Assembly: GCF_004791585.1 (NCBI RefSeq)
Contig: NZ_SRUU01000004.1
Coordinates: forward strand, 186,001 to 250,000
DNA: 64,000 bases
Direction of reading: 5' to 3'
Source: Mesorhizobium sp. M1C.F.Ca.ET.210.01.1.1
Lineage (GTDB): Bacteria; Pseudomonadota; Alphaproteobacteria; Rhizobiales; Rhizobiaceae
Below, one piece after another: positions 1 to 7,936 of this stretch. Below the pieces are notes generated by a model. That model did no database searches and had not been told where the DNA came from. It saw nothing but the letters and a program-made list of their open reading frames with translations. Position 1 is the stretch's first letter. Every line of letters begins with the position of its first letter. The position numbers were made by a program, and so were the translations under genes.

Positions 1-1
1 C

Positions 2-175
2 TGGCTGCGCTCGGTCGCCGGGCATCCGCGTCAGAAGTATGGCAGCCATCCTTTCACCTTCTGGCAGTACACCGGCACCGGTATCGTGCCCGGCATGACC
101 GGCAAGTCCGACATCAACGTTTTCAACGGCTCGGAAGCCGCCTGGAACAAGTGGCTGCGGCAGAACACCCGTTGA
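2..175 (+). CDS. GH25-type lysozyme, C-terminal fragment
   Basis: Only the last 57 codons are in the window; the gene enters from the left edge in frame 2 and ends with TGA. The visible part contains HPFTFWQYTGTG, then GKSDINVFNGS and a Trp-rich tail. This is the usual end of glycoside hydrolase family 25 (Lyc/Cellosyl-type) muramidases, where WQYT and DxNxF belong to the last strands of the barrel. Those enzymes cleave the glycan of peptidoglycan. Signal peptide and catalytic acids would lie outside the window. The next gene is also a peptidoglycan-cleaving enzyme on the same strand, about 180 bases downstream. Family assignment rests on a short but characteristic tail. Confidence 0.7.
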   Translation, partial: WLRSVAGHPRQKYGSHPFTFWQYTGTGIVPGMTGKSDINVFNGSEAAWNKWLRQNTR

Positions 176-240
176 CATAAGCCCTTTCGCCTGCTTTTCG
201 ACACGGCGGGCGGCGATAGTTGCAACCGCTGGTGATGCGG

Positions 241-274
241 AGCGGCGCACCCCACAGGGGTGCTGGGCGGCGCT
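241..274. repeat. Imperfect inverted repeat, possible terminator
   Basis: A perfect 7-bp stem (GCACCCC / GGGGTGC, 247-263) with a 3-base loop is extended imperfectly by AGCG-GCG on the left and GGCGGCGCT on the right. It lies after the lysozyme gene. Only a short T-rich run (TTTT) follows, some 17 bases after the arm, so terminator function is uncertain. Confidence 0.35.
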
Positions 275-356
275 CCTGAATTTTGAAATCTACGCATGAT
301 CTCGTCCACATCCGGCCGGGTTCCACGGATTGTGCGGCGGTCTCGAAAGGGAAGCG

Positions 357-1532
357 ATGCGATTGCGTGTTGAAATCTTGGCGCTGGTTTTCGGCGCTCT
401 GACCTGGCCTACGTGGGCACAGGAATGCGGCGGCGATTTCGAAGCCTGGAAACAGGGCATGGCGGTGGAAGCCAAGGCGGCCGGCGTCGGTGAAGTCGGC
501 CTGGACGCGCTGGAAGCCGCCACCATCGACGAGAAGGTGCTGGCGCGCGATCGCGCTCAAGGGGTGTTCGCCCAGACCTTCACCCAATTCTCGACCCGTA
601 TGATCTCGACCTATCGCCTGAAGCAGGGCGCGGCCAATCTCAAGAAATATGCCGACGTCTTCGCGCGCGCCGACATGGAGTTCGGCGTGCAGCCGGCCGT
701 CATCACCGCATTTTGGGGGCTGGAGACCGATTTCGGCGCCGTGCAGGGCGATTTCCATACACTCAATGCGCTGGTCACACTCTCGCATGACTGCCGCCGT
801 CCTCAGCTCTTCCGGCCGCAGCTGGTGCCGCTGCTGACCTTGATCGACCGCGGCGTGCTGCCGGCCGACGTCAAGGGTGCCTGGGCCGGCGAGATCGGCC
901 AGACGCAGATCCTGCCGACCGACTACCTCGCCCGCGGCGTCGACGGCGACGGCGACGGCAAGGTCGATCTCCGCAACAGTGCGCCGGACGTGATCATGAC
1001 CACGGCCGACAAGATCCTGTCGCGCGGCTGGAAGCGCGACCAGCCCTGGGTCGAGGAAGTGCGCGTTCCTGACGACATGCCTTGGGACCAGACCGGCCGA
1101 ACCAACAAGCTGCCGATCTCGCAATGGGCTCAGTGGGGGGTGACCAATCCGGACGGCACGCCGCTTGTCGACAACGGCCTGAAGGCCGGCCTGGCGCTTC
1201 CGATGGGCCGCAAGGGTCCTGCTTTCCTGACCTACGACAATTTCGACGTCTATCTGGAATGGAACCAGTCCTTCACCTACGCGCTGACCGCTGCGGTGCT
1301 TGCGACGCGGCTTGCGGGCGCGCCGCAATTCGACCCGCGCACGCCGGAACCAGGTCTCAGCGGCGACCAGATGAAGGCGCTGCAGACCAAGCTCGAAGCC
1401 AAGGGCTACGACGTCGGCACGGTCGACGGCATTCTGGGGACCAACACCCGCGAAGCGATCCGCAAGGAACAGATGCGGCTTGGGCTGCCTGTGGATGGCT
1501 GGCCGACGCCGGAGTTGCTGGCGAAATTGTAG
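357..1532 (+). CDS. Lytic murein transglycosylase (MltB-type, GH103) with peptidoglycan-binding domain
   Basis: A 391-residue periplasmic enzyme expected to cleave the MurNAc-GlcNAc bond non-hydrolytically, giving 1,6-anhydro-MurNAc ends. Residues 1-21 form a signal peptide ending ...WPTWAQ. The catalytic core follows, with the MltB-type motif FWGLETDFGAVQG holding the likely catalytic Glu (about residue 123), and GEIGQTQILPTDYL further on. Residues about 330-391 form a PG_binding_1 domain (LSGDQMKALQTKLEAKGYD, VDGILGTNTREAI). The ATG at 357 is preferred to a TTG at 330 because GAAAGGGA lies just upstream and the signal peptide then starts cleanly. It has no lipobox, so it is probably soluble or bound to the wall through the C-terminal domain. 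Confidence 0.9.
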   Translation: MRLRVEILALVFGALTWPTWAQECGGDFEAWKQGMAVEAKAAGVGEVGLDALEAATIDEKVLARDRAQGVFAQTFTQFSTRMISTYRLKQGAANLKKYADVFARADMEFGVQPAVITAFWGLETDFGAVQGDFHTLNALVTLSHDCRRPQLFRPQLVPLLTLIDRGVLPADVKGAWAGEIGQTQILPTDYLARGVDGDGDGKVDLRNSAPDVIMTTADKILSRGWKRDQPWVEEVRVPDDMPWDQTGRTNKLPISQWAQWGVTNPDGTPLVDNGLKAGLALPMGRKGPAFLTYDNFDVYLEWNQSFTYALTAAVLATRLAGAPQFDPRTPEPGLSGDQMKALQTKLEAKGYDVGTVDGILGTNTREAIRKEQMRLGLPVDGWPTPELLAKL

Positions 1533-1540
1533 GAGCGAAT

Positions 1541-1617
1541 AGCGAATAGAGAGTAGCGAATAGGGTTCGCCGCAGCGCTTCCTTCAGTCACCTGCCATTC
1601 GCTACTCCCTATTCGCT
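1541..1617. repeat. Inverted repeat with GCGAATAG units
   Basis: Left arm 1541-1563 and right arm 1596-1617 are near-perfect reverse complements of about 22 bases, differing at one or two positions. Each arm contains two GCGAATA-type heptamers, with a further copy just before the left arm. The 32-base centre is unrelated. It lies between the transglycosylase gene and the decarboxylase-end remnant and could form a strong hairpin. No T-run follows. Confidence 0.6.
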
Positions 1618-1663
1618 AGTCCGCCATCGTCTCCAGGCTCGCAAGGCCTTGCGGAGCGTCGCC
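1616..1663 (-). pseudogene. Duplicated 3' end of the adjacent PLP decarboxylase gene
   Basis: On the minus strand, 15 codons read GDAPQGLASLETMAD followed by TAG. The intact decarboxylase ending at 2142 finishes GDAPEGFASLETMAD and TAG. The nucleotide match is roughly 80 per cent across 45 bases, in the same orientation, and stops just before the end of the intervening small gene. This is therefore a remnant of the decarboxylase 3' end, and the AT-rich gene at 1668-2045 sits between the two copies. No start or upstream coding part remains. Confidence 0.7.
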
Positions 1664-1667
1664 TCGG

Positions 1668-2045
1668 CTACCGAATATTCTGGGTGCCGTAATAGAAATT
1701 TTTCATATGGCAGGTCAGCGCTTTCACGCCCGGCTTGAAATATTTCTTTACTCCCGCCTTGAAATCCGCTTCGCCAGTTGTCGACCAGGCATAGTTGTAA
1801 TGGACTTGGTACGGAACTAATTCGTAGGTGAACTTCATCGAGGGCTGCCCATCGACAATACCGCACTTCACATCAGTAACGAGCCCATTGTGCCCGAAAG
1901 ACCTCACGCTCTTGGAAAAAGACTCAATTCTATCCAGCCTGATCCAATCCGTCTTGTTTGCGCTTGCTGGGGTTGCAAACAAAATGAGAGAAACCAGAGC
2001 AGTTGACGCAATGCAGCAAATCTTCAAAGTGATATTCTTTTTCAT
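1668..2045 (-). CDS. Small secreted protein of unknown function, AT-rich
   Basis: This encodes 125 residues. MKKNITL followed by a hydrophobic stretch ending FATPASA makes a clear signal peptide, giving a mature protein of about 100 residues with two cysteines (VKCGIV and LTCHMK), so one disulfide is possible. I do not recognise the family. The ATG at 2045 is chosen over one at 2084 because GGGGGTAG lies upstream and the signal peptide starts there. Its base composition is visibly more AT-rich than all neighbours, and it is flanked by two copies of the decarboxylase 3' end, which suggests acquisition by transfer. Confidence 0.65.
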   Translation of the reverse strand: MKKNITLKICCIASTALVSLILFATPASANKTDWIRLDRIESFSKSVRSFGHNGLVTDVKCGIVDGQPSMKFTYELVPYQVHYNYAWSTTGEADFKAGVKKYFKPGVKALTCHMKNFYYGTQNIR

Positions 2046-2128
2046 GCTACCCCCATCAAAGAGATGACAACAAAGCATAAACAAGCTATGAATTCAACCT
2101 GGATTAGCGCGCAGTTGATCTTGTAGTA

Positions 2129-2148
2129 GGATTAGCTCGCCCTAATCC
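2129..2148. terminator. Hairpin at the end of the decarboxylase gene
   Basis: GGATTAG (2129-2135) and CTAATCC (2142-2148) are perfect inverted repeats around a 6-base loop. The stop codon of the decarboxylase lies in the right arm. No T-run follows on the minus strand, so efficient intrinsic termination is uncertain. Confidence 0.35.
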
Positions 2149-3362
2149 GCCATTGTCTCCAGGCTGGCAAACCCTTCCGGCGCATCGCCTTCGTCGAACG
2201 GCGTCTTCACCTCGACGAATGTATCGGGAAAGAAGCCGTTGAAGCGCGTCCTCAGCGACAGCGAGTAGGCGCCGATGTGGCCGATCTCGATCCAGTCGCC
2301 GGTGTCGACCGTCTCCGGCAGCCAGAATGGCCTGGACAATATGTCGACGGAATCGCAGGTCGCCCCACAGACCTTGAACGGCACGATGTTCTTCTCGGCG
2401 CCGTTGCGCGTGCGGATCGCCGGATCGGGAATGAAACGCGCCGGCAGTGTGATCTTGCCGGTCCATGAATCGGAGAGCGAGGCCCAGATGCCGTCATTGA
2501 TGTAGAGCCGCTTGCCCTTGCGGAGCAGCACGCGCACGATCAGCGACAGGCAGCGCGCCACGATCACACGGCCGGGTTCCGCCACCAGCGGCATCTGATC
2601 GAATTGGTATTCCTTGAGGTCGCCGGCCAGCCTCGACATGAGCTGGCCGAGCGATGGCATCTCGAGGTGCTTGCGATTGGGATCGTGACCGTACTCGGCA
2701 GGAAAGCCGCCGCCGACATCGAGCCCGGCAATGTCGAATGTCAGCCGGTTACGCACCCAGTCGGCCGAGGCCAGCGCCCGCTCATAGGTGTCGGGGTCTT
2801 CGATCTGACTGCCGACATGGAAGCACAGGCCAACCTTGTAGCCGGTGCGGTTGAGCCGCTCAGCGAGCTCGACCGCGTTGGCGGGTCCGGCGCCGAACTT
2901 CTTCGACAGCTCATAGGCGGCGAGCCCCTTGGTCTGGATGCGCACGAACACCGTCACCGCGCCCGGGTCGATATCGAGCGCCCGCACGACGCGCGTCAGC
3001 TTGGTGATCTCGTCCTCGTGGTCGAGCGAAATAACGCGGATGCCGTATTTCTCCAGCGCCAGCTTGATGTCCGACTGCGCCTTGACCGGGTGCATGTAGA
3101 GCATCTCGGCATCCGGCGAGACGGCGCGCACAGCGGCAAACTCGCCGGGCGAGGCCACGTCGAACGCGCTGACGCCAGCCTCCACCAGCGTCCTCAGCAC
3201 GATCTGCTCGCCATTGGTCTTGACCGCATAGGCGGTCTTGCCGGGGAACATGCCCATGAACTGCAAGGCATCGGCCTTCAGCACCTGCGGGCGGAAGCAG
3301 TAGACCGGATCGTCCGGGCGAAGCGCCAGTGCCGCCTCGCGGGCATTTTCGAATCGCTGCAT
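2142..3362 (-). CDS. PLP-dependent ornithine/lysine-type decarboxylase (fold type III)
   Basis: A 406-residue cytosolic enzyme of the alanine-racemase-like (group IV) decarboxylase family, expected to convert ornithine to putrescine and/or lysine to cadaverine. The PLP lysine is in AYAVKTN (K48). CFHVGSQ, GGGFPAEYGHD and the late CGATCDSVDIL motif follow; the Cys of CDS completes the active site from the other subunit of the dimer. The length fits the short bacterial/eukaryotic-like ODC group, not biosynthetic arginine decarboxylase. The ATG at 3362 has AAGGA eight bases upstream and matches the usual N-terminus, so the longer reading from 3389 is rejected. Substrate preference cannot be read from sequence alone. 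Confidence 0.88.
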   Translation of the reverse strand: MQRFENAREAALALRPDDPVYCFRPQVLKADALQFMGMFPGKTAYAVKTNGEQIVLRTLVEAGVSAFDVASPGEFAAVRAVSPDAEMLYMHPVKAQSDIKLALEKYGIRVISLDHEDEITKLTRVVRALDIDPGAVTVFVRIQTKGLAAYELSKKFGAGPANAVELAERLNRTGYKVGLCFHVGSQIEDPDTYERALASADWVRNRLTFDIAGLDVGGGFPAEYGHDPNRKHLEMPSLGQLMSRLAGDLKEYQFDQMPLVAEPGRVIVARCLSLIVRVLLRKGKRLYINDGIWASLSDSWTGKITLPARFIPDPAIRTRNGAEKNIVPFKVCGATCDSVDILSRPFWLPETVDTGDWIEIGHIGAYSLSLRTRFNGFFPDTFVEVKTPFDEGDAPEGFASLETMAD

Positions 3363-3575
3363 GGACGAATCCTTGATCTGGCCGCGCACAATTAATCCTA
3401 GCTAGCCACCAAAGAAAACAGTTCTGTGTCTCGCCCTTCGAGGCGGGTGCGCTGCATTCTTTTTCGAACGTTAAACCACCAGTCAGGTTTCGGGTGGCCC
3501 TTGCCGCCAGACCCGATATCGGGTGGAGCTGTTCGGCGGGCCGAGATTTGCGCCCGGCCTGGGAGGGTTGACGAC

Positions 3576-4496
3576 ATGACGATTGCAGCTGCCGCCGCGC
3601 CGACGCGCGGACCGATGACGCTCAAGGACTGGGCGCAGCTCCTGTTGCTCGGCGCGATCTGGGGCGGCTCGTTCTTCTTCGCCCGCATTGCCGTGTCGGA
3701 AATCCACCCGCTGGCGCTGGTGCTGTTTCGCGTCGTCATCGCCGCGGCCGCGCTTCAGCTCTATCTGGCGATGCGCGGTCCGTCCTTCCGCCTCGCTTTG
3801 CCCTATGCCGGCCTCTTCCTCCTGCTGGCGCTCACCAACAACGTCGTCCCCTTCTCGCTGATCTTCGCCGGCCAGACCGAGCTCGGCGCCGGCGTTGCCT
3901 CGGTGCTCAACGCCACGACCCCGTTCTGGACGCTGATCCTCGCCAATGCGCTCACCACGGACGAAAAACTCTCATGGAACAAGCTGGCCGGCATTGCGCT
4001 CGGCGTTGCCGGGACTGCTGTCATGATCGGCCCTGGCCTTGTTGCCGGCCTCGGCGGCCCGGTCTGGGCCAAGTTCGCGCTGATCGGCGCCTCGCTCTCC
4101 TACGCGCTCGCACTGATGATCGCGCGACGCTTCAAAGGCGTGCCCTCCCCGGTCATCGCCACCGGGCAACTGACCGCATCCACCATCATCATGATCCCGG
4201 TCGTGCTGATTGCCTATGGCCCGGCCGGACTGTTTTCGGCCTCGCCGCCGGCCTGGGCCGCGGTGCTTGCGCTGGCGCTTCTCTCCACCGCTTTCGCCTA
4301 CATCCTCTATTTCAACCTCGTCGCGTCGGCCGGCGCCACCAATGCTTCGCTTGTAACACTGATCGTTCCCGTGAGCGCCGTCCTGCTCGGATTCCTCTTC
4401 CTCGGTGAGAGGCTGGCGCTGTTCGAAATCGGCGGGATGGCGCTGATCGGATTTGGCCTGATCACCATCGACGGGCGCTTGTTCGGCCGATGGTAG
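3576..4496 (+). CDS. EamA/DMT-family transporter
   Basis: A 306-residue inner-membrane protein with about ten hydrophobic segments in two EamA repeats. The first begins LLLGAIWGGSFFFARIAV; the second carries GASLSYALALMIARRF, and the protein ends LGERLALFEIGGMALIGFG. It belongs to the drug/metabolite exporter superfamily, whose members export amino acids, nucleosides or small drugs; the substrate is not predictable. The ATG at 3576 has GGGAGGG nine bases upstream; the longer frame from 3426 lacks a plausible site and adds a polar, non-homologous head. It is divergent from the decarboxylase gene. Confidence 0.85.
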   Translation: MTIAAAAAPTRGPMTLKDWAQLLLLGAIWGGSFFFARIAVSEIHPLALVLFRVVIAAAALQLYLAMRGPSFRLALPYAGLFLLLALTNNVVPFSLIFAGQTELGAGVASVLNATTPFWTLILANALTTDEKLSWNKLAGIALGVAGTAVMIGPGLVAGLGGPVWAKFALIGASLSYALALMIARRFKGVPSPVIATGQLTASTIIMIPVVLIAYGPAGLFSASPPAWAAVLALALLSTAFAYILYFNLVASAGATNASLVTLIVPVSAVLLGFLFLGERLALFEIGGMALIGFGLITIDGRLFGRW

Positions 4497-4689
4497 CGGT
4501 GTCATGTCACACCGCCGCCACAATTTATTCACAACTGCCAATCTGCCTTTTGCCGAAGAGTTTCAATGGCTAACGGCAAATCGGAAGTCGCAAATTCCAC
4601 AATCATGTCGCATTGCAGCACGTTTTCCGCTTGCCTGTGACCCAAATGACTCTAGATTCCGGCCATAGCTCTTAAGAGGAGGCTATGAC

Positions 4690-4776
4690 ATGGGACTGAC
4701 GAGGCCGATCAACGCTTTGATGATTTGTGCCGCATTCGCATTCATCGGTGCCCTTATCATAGGCGTTCTTCCCTGA
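4690..4776 (+). CDS. 28-residue single-span membrane protein
   Basis: A short gene reading MGLTRPINALMICAAFAFIG and ending LIIGVLP, followed by TGA. AAGAGGAGG lies 9-17 bases before the ATG, an excellent ribosome-binding site. A strong bidirectional terminator follows about 50 bases downstream, so it looks like a complete monocistronic unit in an otherwise empty 398-base gap. Residues about 8-27 form one transmembrane helix. Function unknown; small membrane proteins often bind and adjust larger membrane complexes, but nothing here indicates a partner. Confidence 0.6.
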   Translation: MGLTRPINALMICAAFAFIGALIIGVLP

Positions 4777-4824
4777 CCCGCCGAAGCCGGGAAGACCAGC
4801 ACCGAGAGTAGTCCAAACAGTTCG

Positions 4825-4851
4825 AAAAGGCCGGGTTCCACCCGGCCTTTT
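4825..4851. terminator. Bidirectional Rho-independent terminator
   Basis: The arms GGCCGGGT and ACCCGGCC form a GC-rich stem with a very short loop. AAAA precedes it and TTTT follows, so it has a U-tract in both directions. It serves the small membrane gene on the plus strand and metF converging from the minus strand. Confidence 0.85.
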
Positions 4852-4894
4852 CCATTTCAGTCTGTGTCCGCCGAACACTTTTGGGCGACATGCA

Positions 4895-5812
4895 TTAGGC
4901 CGCGGCCGAGCCGGCCACCTCCGCCTCATGCGAGCGGATGCCGATCATGTGGCAGACTGCAAAGACCAGATCGGCGCGGTTCATCGTGTAGAAGTGGAAA
5001 TCGCCGACGCCACGCTCGACGAGATCGAGCACCTGTTCCGCCGCCACGGCGGATGCCACCAGCGCATGCGTCTGCGGGTCGTTCTCCAGCCCCTCGAAAC
5101 GTTCGGCCAGCCAGGCAGGCACCAGCGCGCCGCAGCGCGACGAGAAATTGGCGACCTGGGTGAAATTGTGCACCGGCAGGATGCCCGGCACGATCGGAAT
5201 GTAGATGCCGGCGCGGCGCGCCCGCTCGACGTAGCGCTCGTAAAGATCGTTGTCGAAGAAGAACTGGGTGATCGCCCGCGTCGCGCCATTGTCGACCTTG
5301 CGCTTCAGCATGTCGATGTCAGTGGCGAAGTCCGGACTTTCCGGATGCTTTTCCGGGTAGGCCGAAACCGAGATGTCGAAATCGCCGGCGCTCTTCAGCG
5401 CCCCGACCAGTTCGGCGCCGTTGGCATAGCCGTCGGGATGCGGTCGGTAGGCGGTGCCCACGCCTGCGGCCGGATCGCCGCGCAAGGCGACGAAACGGGT
5501 GACGCCGAAGTCGGCGAATTCCCGGATGACAGCATCGACCTGGTGGCGGGCCGCGTCGACGCAGGTCATATGCGCCGCCGGCGTCAGCGTCGTTTCGTTG
5601 AGGATGCGCTTCACCGTGCGCGCGGTGCGTTCGCGGGTCGAACCGCCGGCGCCGTAGGTCACCGACACGAACTGCGGCTTGAGCGGCTCAAGCCTCGTGA
5701 CTGTGTCCCACAGCCTTGCTTCCATGTCGTCCGTCTTCGGCGGAAAGAACTCGAACGAAACCCGGACCTTGTCGCCGATGTCGGGACGGCGGGAAAAGCG
5801 GAACTGGTTCAT
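4895..5812 (-). CDS. metF: Methylenetetrahydrofolate reductase
   Basis: A 305-residue cytosolic FAD enzyme reducing 5,10-methylene-THF to 5-methyl-THF, the methyl donor for methionine synthase. It starts with RVSFEFFPPKTDDME, where the Glu of FEFFPPK is the conserved catalytic acid, followed by FVSVTYGAGGS, LRGDP and QFFFDNDLY, all typical of MetF (E. coli protein about 296 residues). Its ATG overlaps the TGA of the upstream sahR gene by one base (TGATG), so the two are translationally coupled. The operator ahead of sahR puts it under SAM-cycle control. Confidence 0.95.
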   Translation of the reverse strand: MNQFRFSRRPDIGDKVRVSFEFFPPKTDDMEARLWDTVTRLEPLKPQFVSVTYGAGGSTRERTARTVKRILNETTLTPAAHMTCVDAARHQVDAVIREFADFGVTRFVALRGDPAAGVGTAYRPHPDGYANGAELVGALKSAGDFDISVSAYPEKHPESPDFATDIDMLKRKVDNGATRAITQFFFDNDLYERYVERARRAGIYIPIVPGILPVHNFTQVANFSSRCGALVPAWLAERFEGLENDPQTHALVASAVAAEQVLDLVERGVGDFHFYTMNRADLVFAVCHMIGIRSHEAEVAGSAAA

Positions 5813-6834
5813 CAGGCTGTTTCCCCCATTGGAAATGTTTTGGCTGGCAGCGCATCGTTGGACGGATCGGCGATCAGCAGGCGGCGGTCACGGCCAAGCC
5901 AGAGCTTGACGGTGAGCCTGGCCTCGGCCTGCCCGCGCGGCTCGAATTCCTGGCTGTCCTCGAGGTCGAGCCCGGCCTCCTCGAACCAGTCGGCGATCTG
6001 TCGGTCGGAGAAGCCGAGCCGCATATGCGCATGCTGATCGCGCAGGAATTCCAGATTGTGAGGCGCGAAATCGACGATGACCAGCCGGCCGGACGGCCGC
6101 AGCAGCCTCGCCGCCTCGCCAATGGCGCGGGCGGGATCGTCGAGATAGTGCAGCACCTGATGGATGGTGACGAGATCGAAGGCGTTGCGCTCGACCGGCG
6201 GCGAAAAGATGTCGCCCTGGCGCACCTGCGCATTGGCGACCCCCGCCCTGTCGAGATTGGCGCGCGCCACGGTCAGCATCTCGCGCGACATGTCGATGCC
6301 GACGCCGCGCCGGTAGAGCGGCGCGAAGATTTCCAGCAACCTGCCGGTGCCGGTGCCGAGGTCGAGCATCGACTGGAAGGGCCGTTTGCCGACGAGCTTC
6401 AGCAGCGCCGCTTCCACCGCGCGGTCCGGCACATGCAGCGAGCGGATGCGATCCCAGCTCGCGGCGTTTTCCGAGAAATACTCGGCGGCGCGGTCCTGCC
6501 GCTTGCGCTTGACCGCGGCCAGCCGCTCGAGATCGCGCACCACCTGCGGATCGGCCTCGCGCACGCCCGAAACCAGGCGCTGGACGAAATCGCGCGAAGC
6601 GTCCGTATCCGACAGCCTGAAGAACGCCCACGATCCTTCCTGATAGCGGCCAATCAGCCCGGCATCGAGCAGCAGCTTCAGATGCCGCGAGACGCGCGGC
6701 TGCGACTGGCCGAGGATTTCGGTGAGGTCCGAGACCGTGAGATCCCCGCGCGACAGCAGCACCAGGATACGCAAGCGGCTGGATTCGGCCGCCGCCTTCA
6801 ATGTATCTACCATCGTATCGAGTGTGACATGCAT
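5812..6834 (-). CDS. sahR: SahR-type ArsR-family regulator fused to a SAM-methyltransferase-like sensor domain
   Basis: This 340-residue protein has an N-terminal ArsR/SmtB winged helix (about residues 8-85, with LTVSDLTEILGQSQPRVSRH as recognition region). A class I methyltransferase-like domain follows, with LDLGTGTGRLLE and later LLRPSGRLVIVDF. This is the architecture of SahR, a repressor of SAM-cycle genes that senses S-adenosylhomocysteine through its methylase-like domain. The neighbour metF is a core SahR target. The ATG at 6834 is preferred over 6894 because the 16-bp operator at 6857-6872 would otherwise lie inside the coding region; 6813 is a possible later start. An active methyltransferase cannot be excluded. 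Confidence 0.82.
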   Translation of the reverse strand: MHVTLDTMVDTLKAAAESSRLRILVLLSRGDLTVSDLTEILGQSQPRVSRHLKLLLDAGLIGRYQEGSWAFFRLSDTDASRDFVQRLVSGVREADPQVVRDLERLAAVKRKRQDRAAEYFSENAASWDRIRSLHVPDRAVEAALLKLVGKRPFQSMLDLGTGTGRLLEIFAPLYRRGVGIDMSREMLTVARANLDRAGVANAQVRQGDIFSPPVERNAFDLVTIHQVLHYLDDPARAIGEAARLLRPSGRLVIVDFAPHNLEFLRDQHAHMRLGFSDRQIADWFEEAGLDLEDSQEFEPRGQAEARLTVKLWLGRDRRLLIADPSNDALPAKTFPMGETA

Positions 6835-6856
6835 GAGCGGGTTCTCGCCGAAAGAT

Positions 6857-6872
6857 ATAAAGATATGTTTAT
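6857..6872. promoter_or_regulatory. SahR-type operator
   Basis: ATAAAGATATGTTTAT is a near-perfect palindrome (one mismatched pair) 23 bases upstream of the sahR start. It lies in a short AT-rich island in GC-rich DNA. The ATAAAGATAT-type palindrome matches my recollection of the motif at SAM-cycle genes in alphaproteobacteria. Position and sequence suggest autoregulation of sahR-metF. Confidence 0.7.
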
Positions 6873-6970
6873 GTCGAATCTGAAAGCCTGGCAAGCACTA
6901 TGTCGCTTCCGGACAAGAAAATGGCGCAGCCGTGATCCGCGCGGCGCTAACGGTTGAACGGACGGAAGCG

Positions 6971-7477
6971 ATGTTCGAGACACGCGAGGGTGAGAAACTC
7001 CTGAAGACCGACCCAGCGGACATGCCGGCGGACGGCCACATCGTCTTCATCGGCCACATCGTCTCGCCCTGGACGAGCCGCGAGGAATGTCCCAAGAACA
7101 TGCGCGCCGCCCGCGAGACCGGACGGACGGCGACCATCCTGATCAACGAAACCTACCGCCAGGGGCTGCAGAACCTCGACCGCGCCAGCCACATCGTCAT
7201 CCTGTCCTGGCTCGATCACGCGCCGCGGAATCTGATTGTACAGAAACCGCGCCATGCCTCAGAATCGAAAGGCGTTTTCTCGCTGCGCTCGCCTGCCCGG
7301 CCGAACCCTGTCGGCCTCCATGTCGCGAGGCTCGTCATGCTCGATATCGAGGCCGGCCGGATCGAGATCGATGCCATCGACGTGCTGGACGGCACGCCGA
7401 TCATCGACATCAAGCCCTACTACGCTTCGATCGATGCCTTCCCGGAAGCGGCCGTTGCCGGGCGCGACGAGAAATGA
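6971..7477 (+). CDS. trmO: tRNA (t6A37) N6-methyltransferase TrmO
   Basis: A 168-residue protein of the TsaA/YaeB/VirR (UPF0066) family, which transfers a methyl group from SAM to the N6 of t6A37 in threonine tRNAs. Family features are GHIVSPW near residue 22, the central SWLDHAPR, and FSLRSPARPNPVGLH, the most conserved block. It is shorter than E. coli TrmO (about 235 residues) because it has only the core domain. The ATG at 6971 is chosen over a GTG at 6932. Its stop overlaps the next start (ATGA), indicating a two-gene unit divergent from sahR. Confidence 0.85.
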   Translation: MFETREGEKLLKTDPADMPADGHIVFIGHIVSPWTSREECPKNMRAARETGRTATILINETYRQGLQNLDRASHIVILSWLDHAPRNLIVQKPRHASESKGVFSLRSPARPNPVGLHVARLVMLDIEAGRIEIDAIDVLDGTPIIDIKPYYASIDAFPEAAVAGRDEK

Positions 7478-7788
7478 GCGCGCCCACCGGCCGCCGCCGT
7501 GCCATCGCCAAGGCGCTGACCGCGCTCCTGCCGCTCGCCCCCTATGCCGACATGGAAAGGATCCGCGCCGATGCCGGCGCCGCGCATATGAAGACCTTGC
7601 CGCCAACGATCGCGGTGTGGCTGGCAACCATCGCCCACGTCCGCCACAGCCATACCGACTACGAGAAACTGCTCGCCGAAGGCTATGACCGGGACTCGGC
7701 GCGTTTCTTCGTCATCGAGCAGACCAATGGGGTGCTTACCCGCTGGCGAGCGACGCGTTTGTTGGAGGAAGGCGACGAGGACGAGTAG
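7474..7788 (+). CDS. DUF2293-type small protein
   Basis: A 104-residue cytosolic protein, starting within the ATGA overlap with trmO and so translationally coupled to it. Its sequence (TLPPTIAVWLATIAHVRHSH, TDYEKLLAEGYDRDSARFFV) resembles the DUF2293 family common in alphaproteobacteria and fungi. No catalytic motif is obvious and no function is established. The C-terminus is strongly acidic (EEGDEDE). Coupling to a tRNA modification gene hints at a translation-related role, but that is inference. Confidence 0.75.
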   Translation: MSAPTGRRRAIAKALTALLPLAPYADMERIRADAGAAHMKTLPPTIAVWLATIAHVRHSHTDYEKLLAEGYDRDSARFFVIEQTNGVLTRWRATRLLEEGDEDE

Positions 7789-7936
7789 GCGTTCCCCCGG
7801 TCGCCGGTCGTGGCATCGGCCAAATAATTCCGGCGCCGCATCTGGAAAAACGCCGACGGCACCGTACATGCCGTAAGCGGAGCTTCCTCCGTTTATCCCG
7901 AGAAAATTCACGCCCTGTGGGCAAGGATCGTAGATC

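Noticed and set aside
123..1328. Long minus-strand reading frame opposite the transglycosylase gene
   Set aside because: It is an antisense shadow in high-GC DNA: Arg/Gly-rich, no domain, no ribosome-binding site. The plus strand encodes a complete recognisable enzyme.
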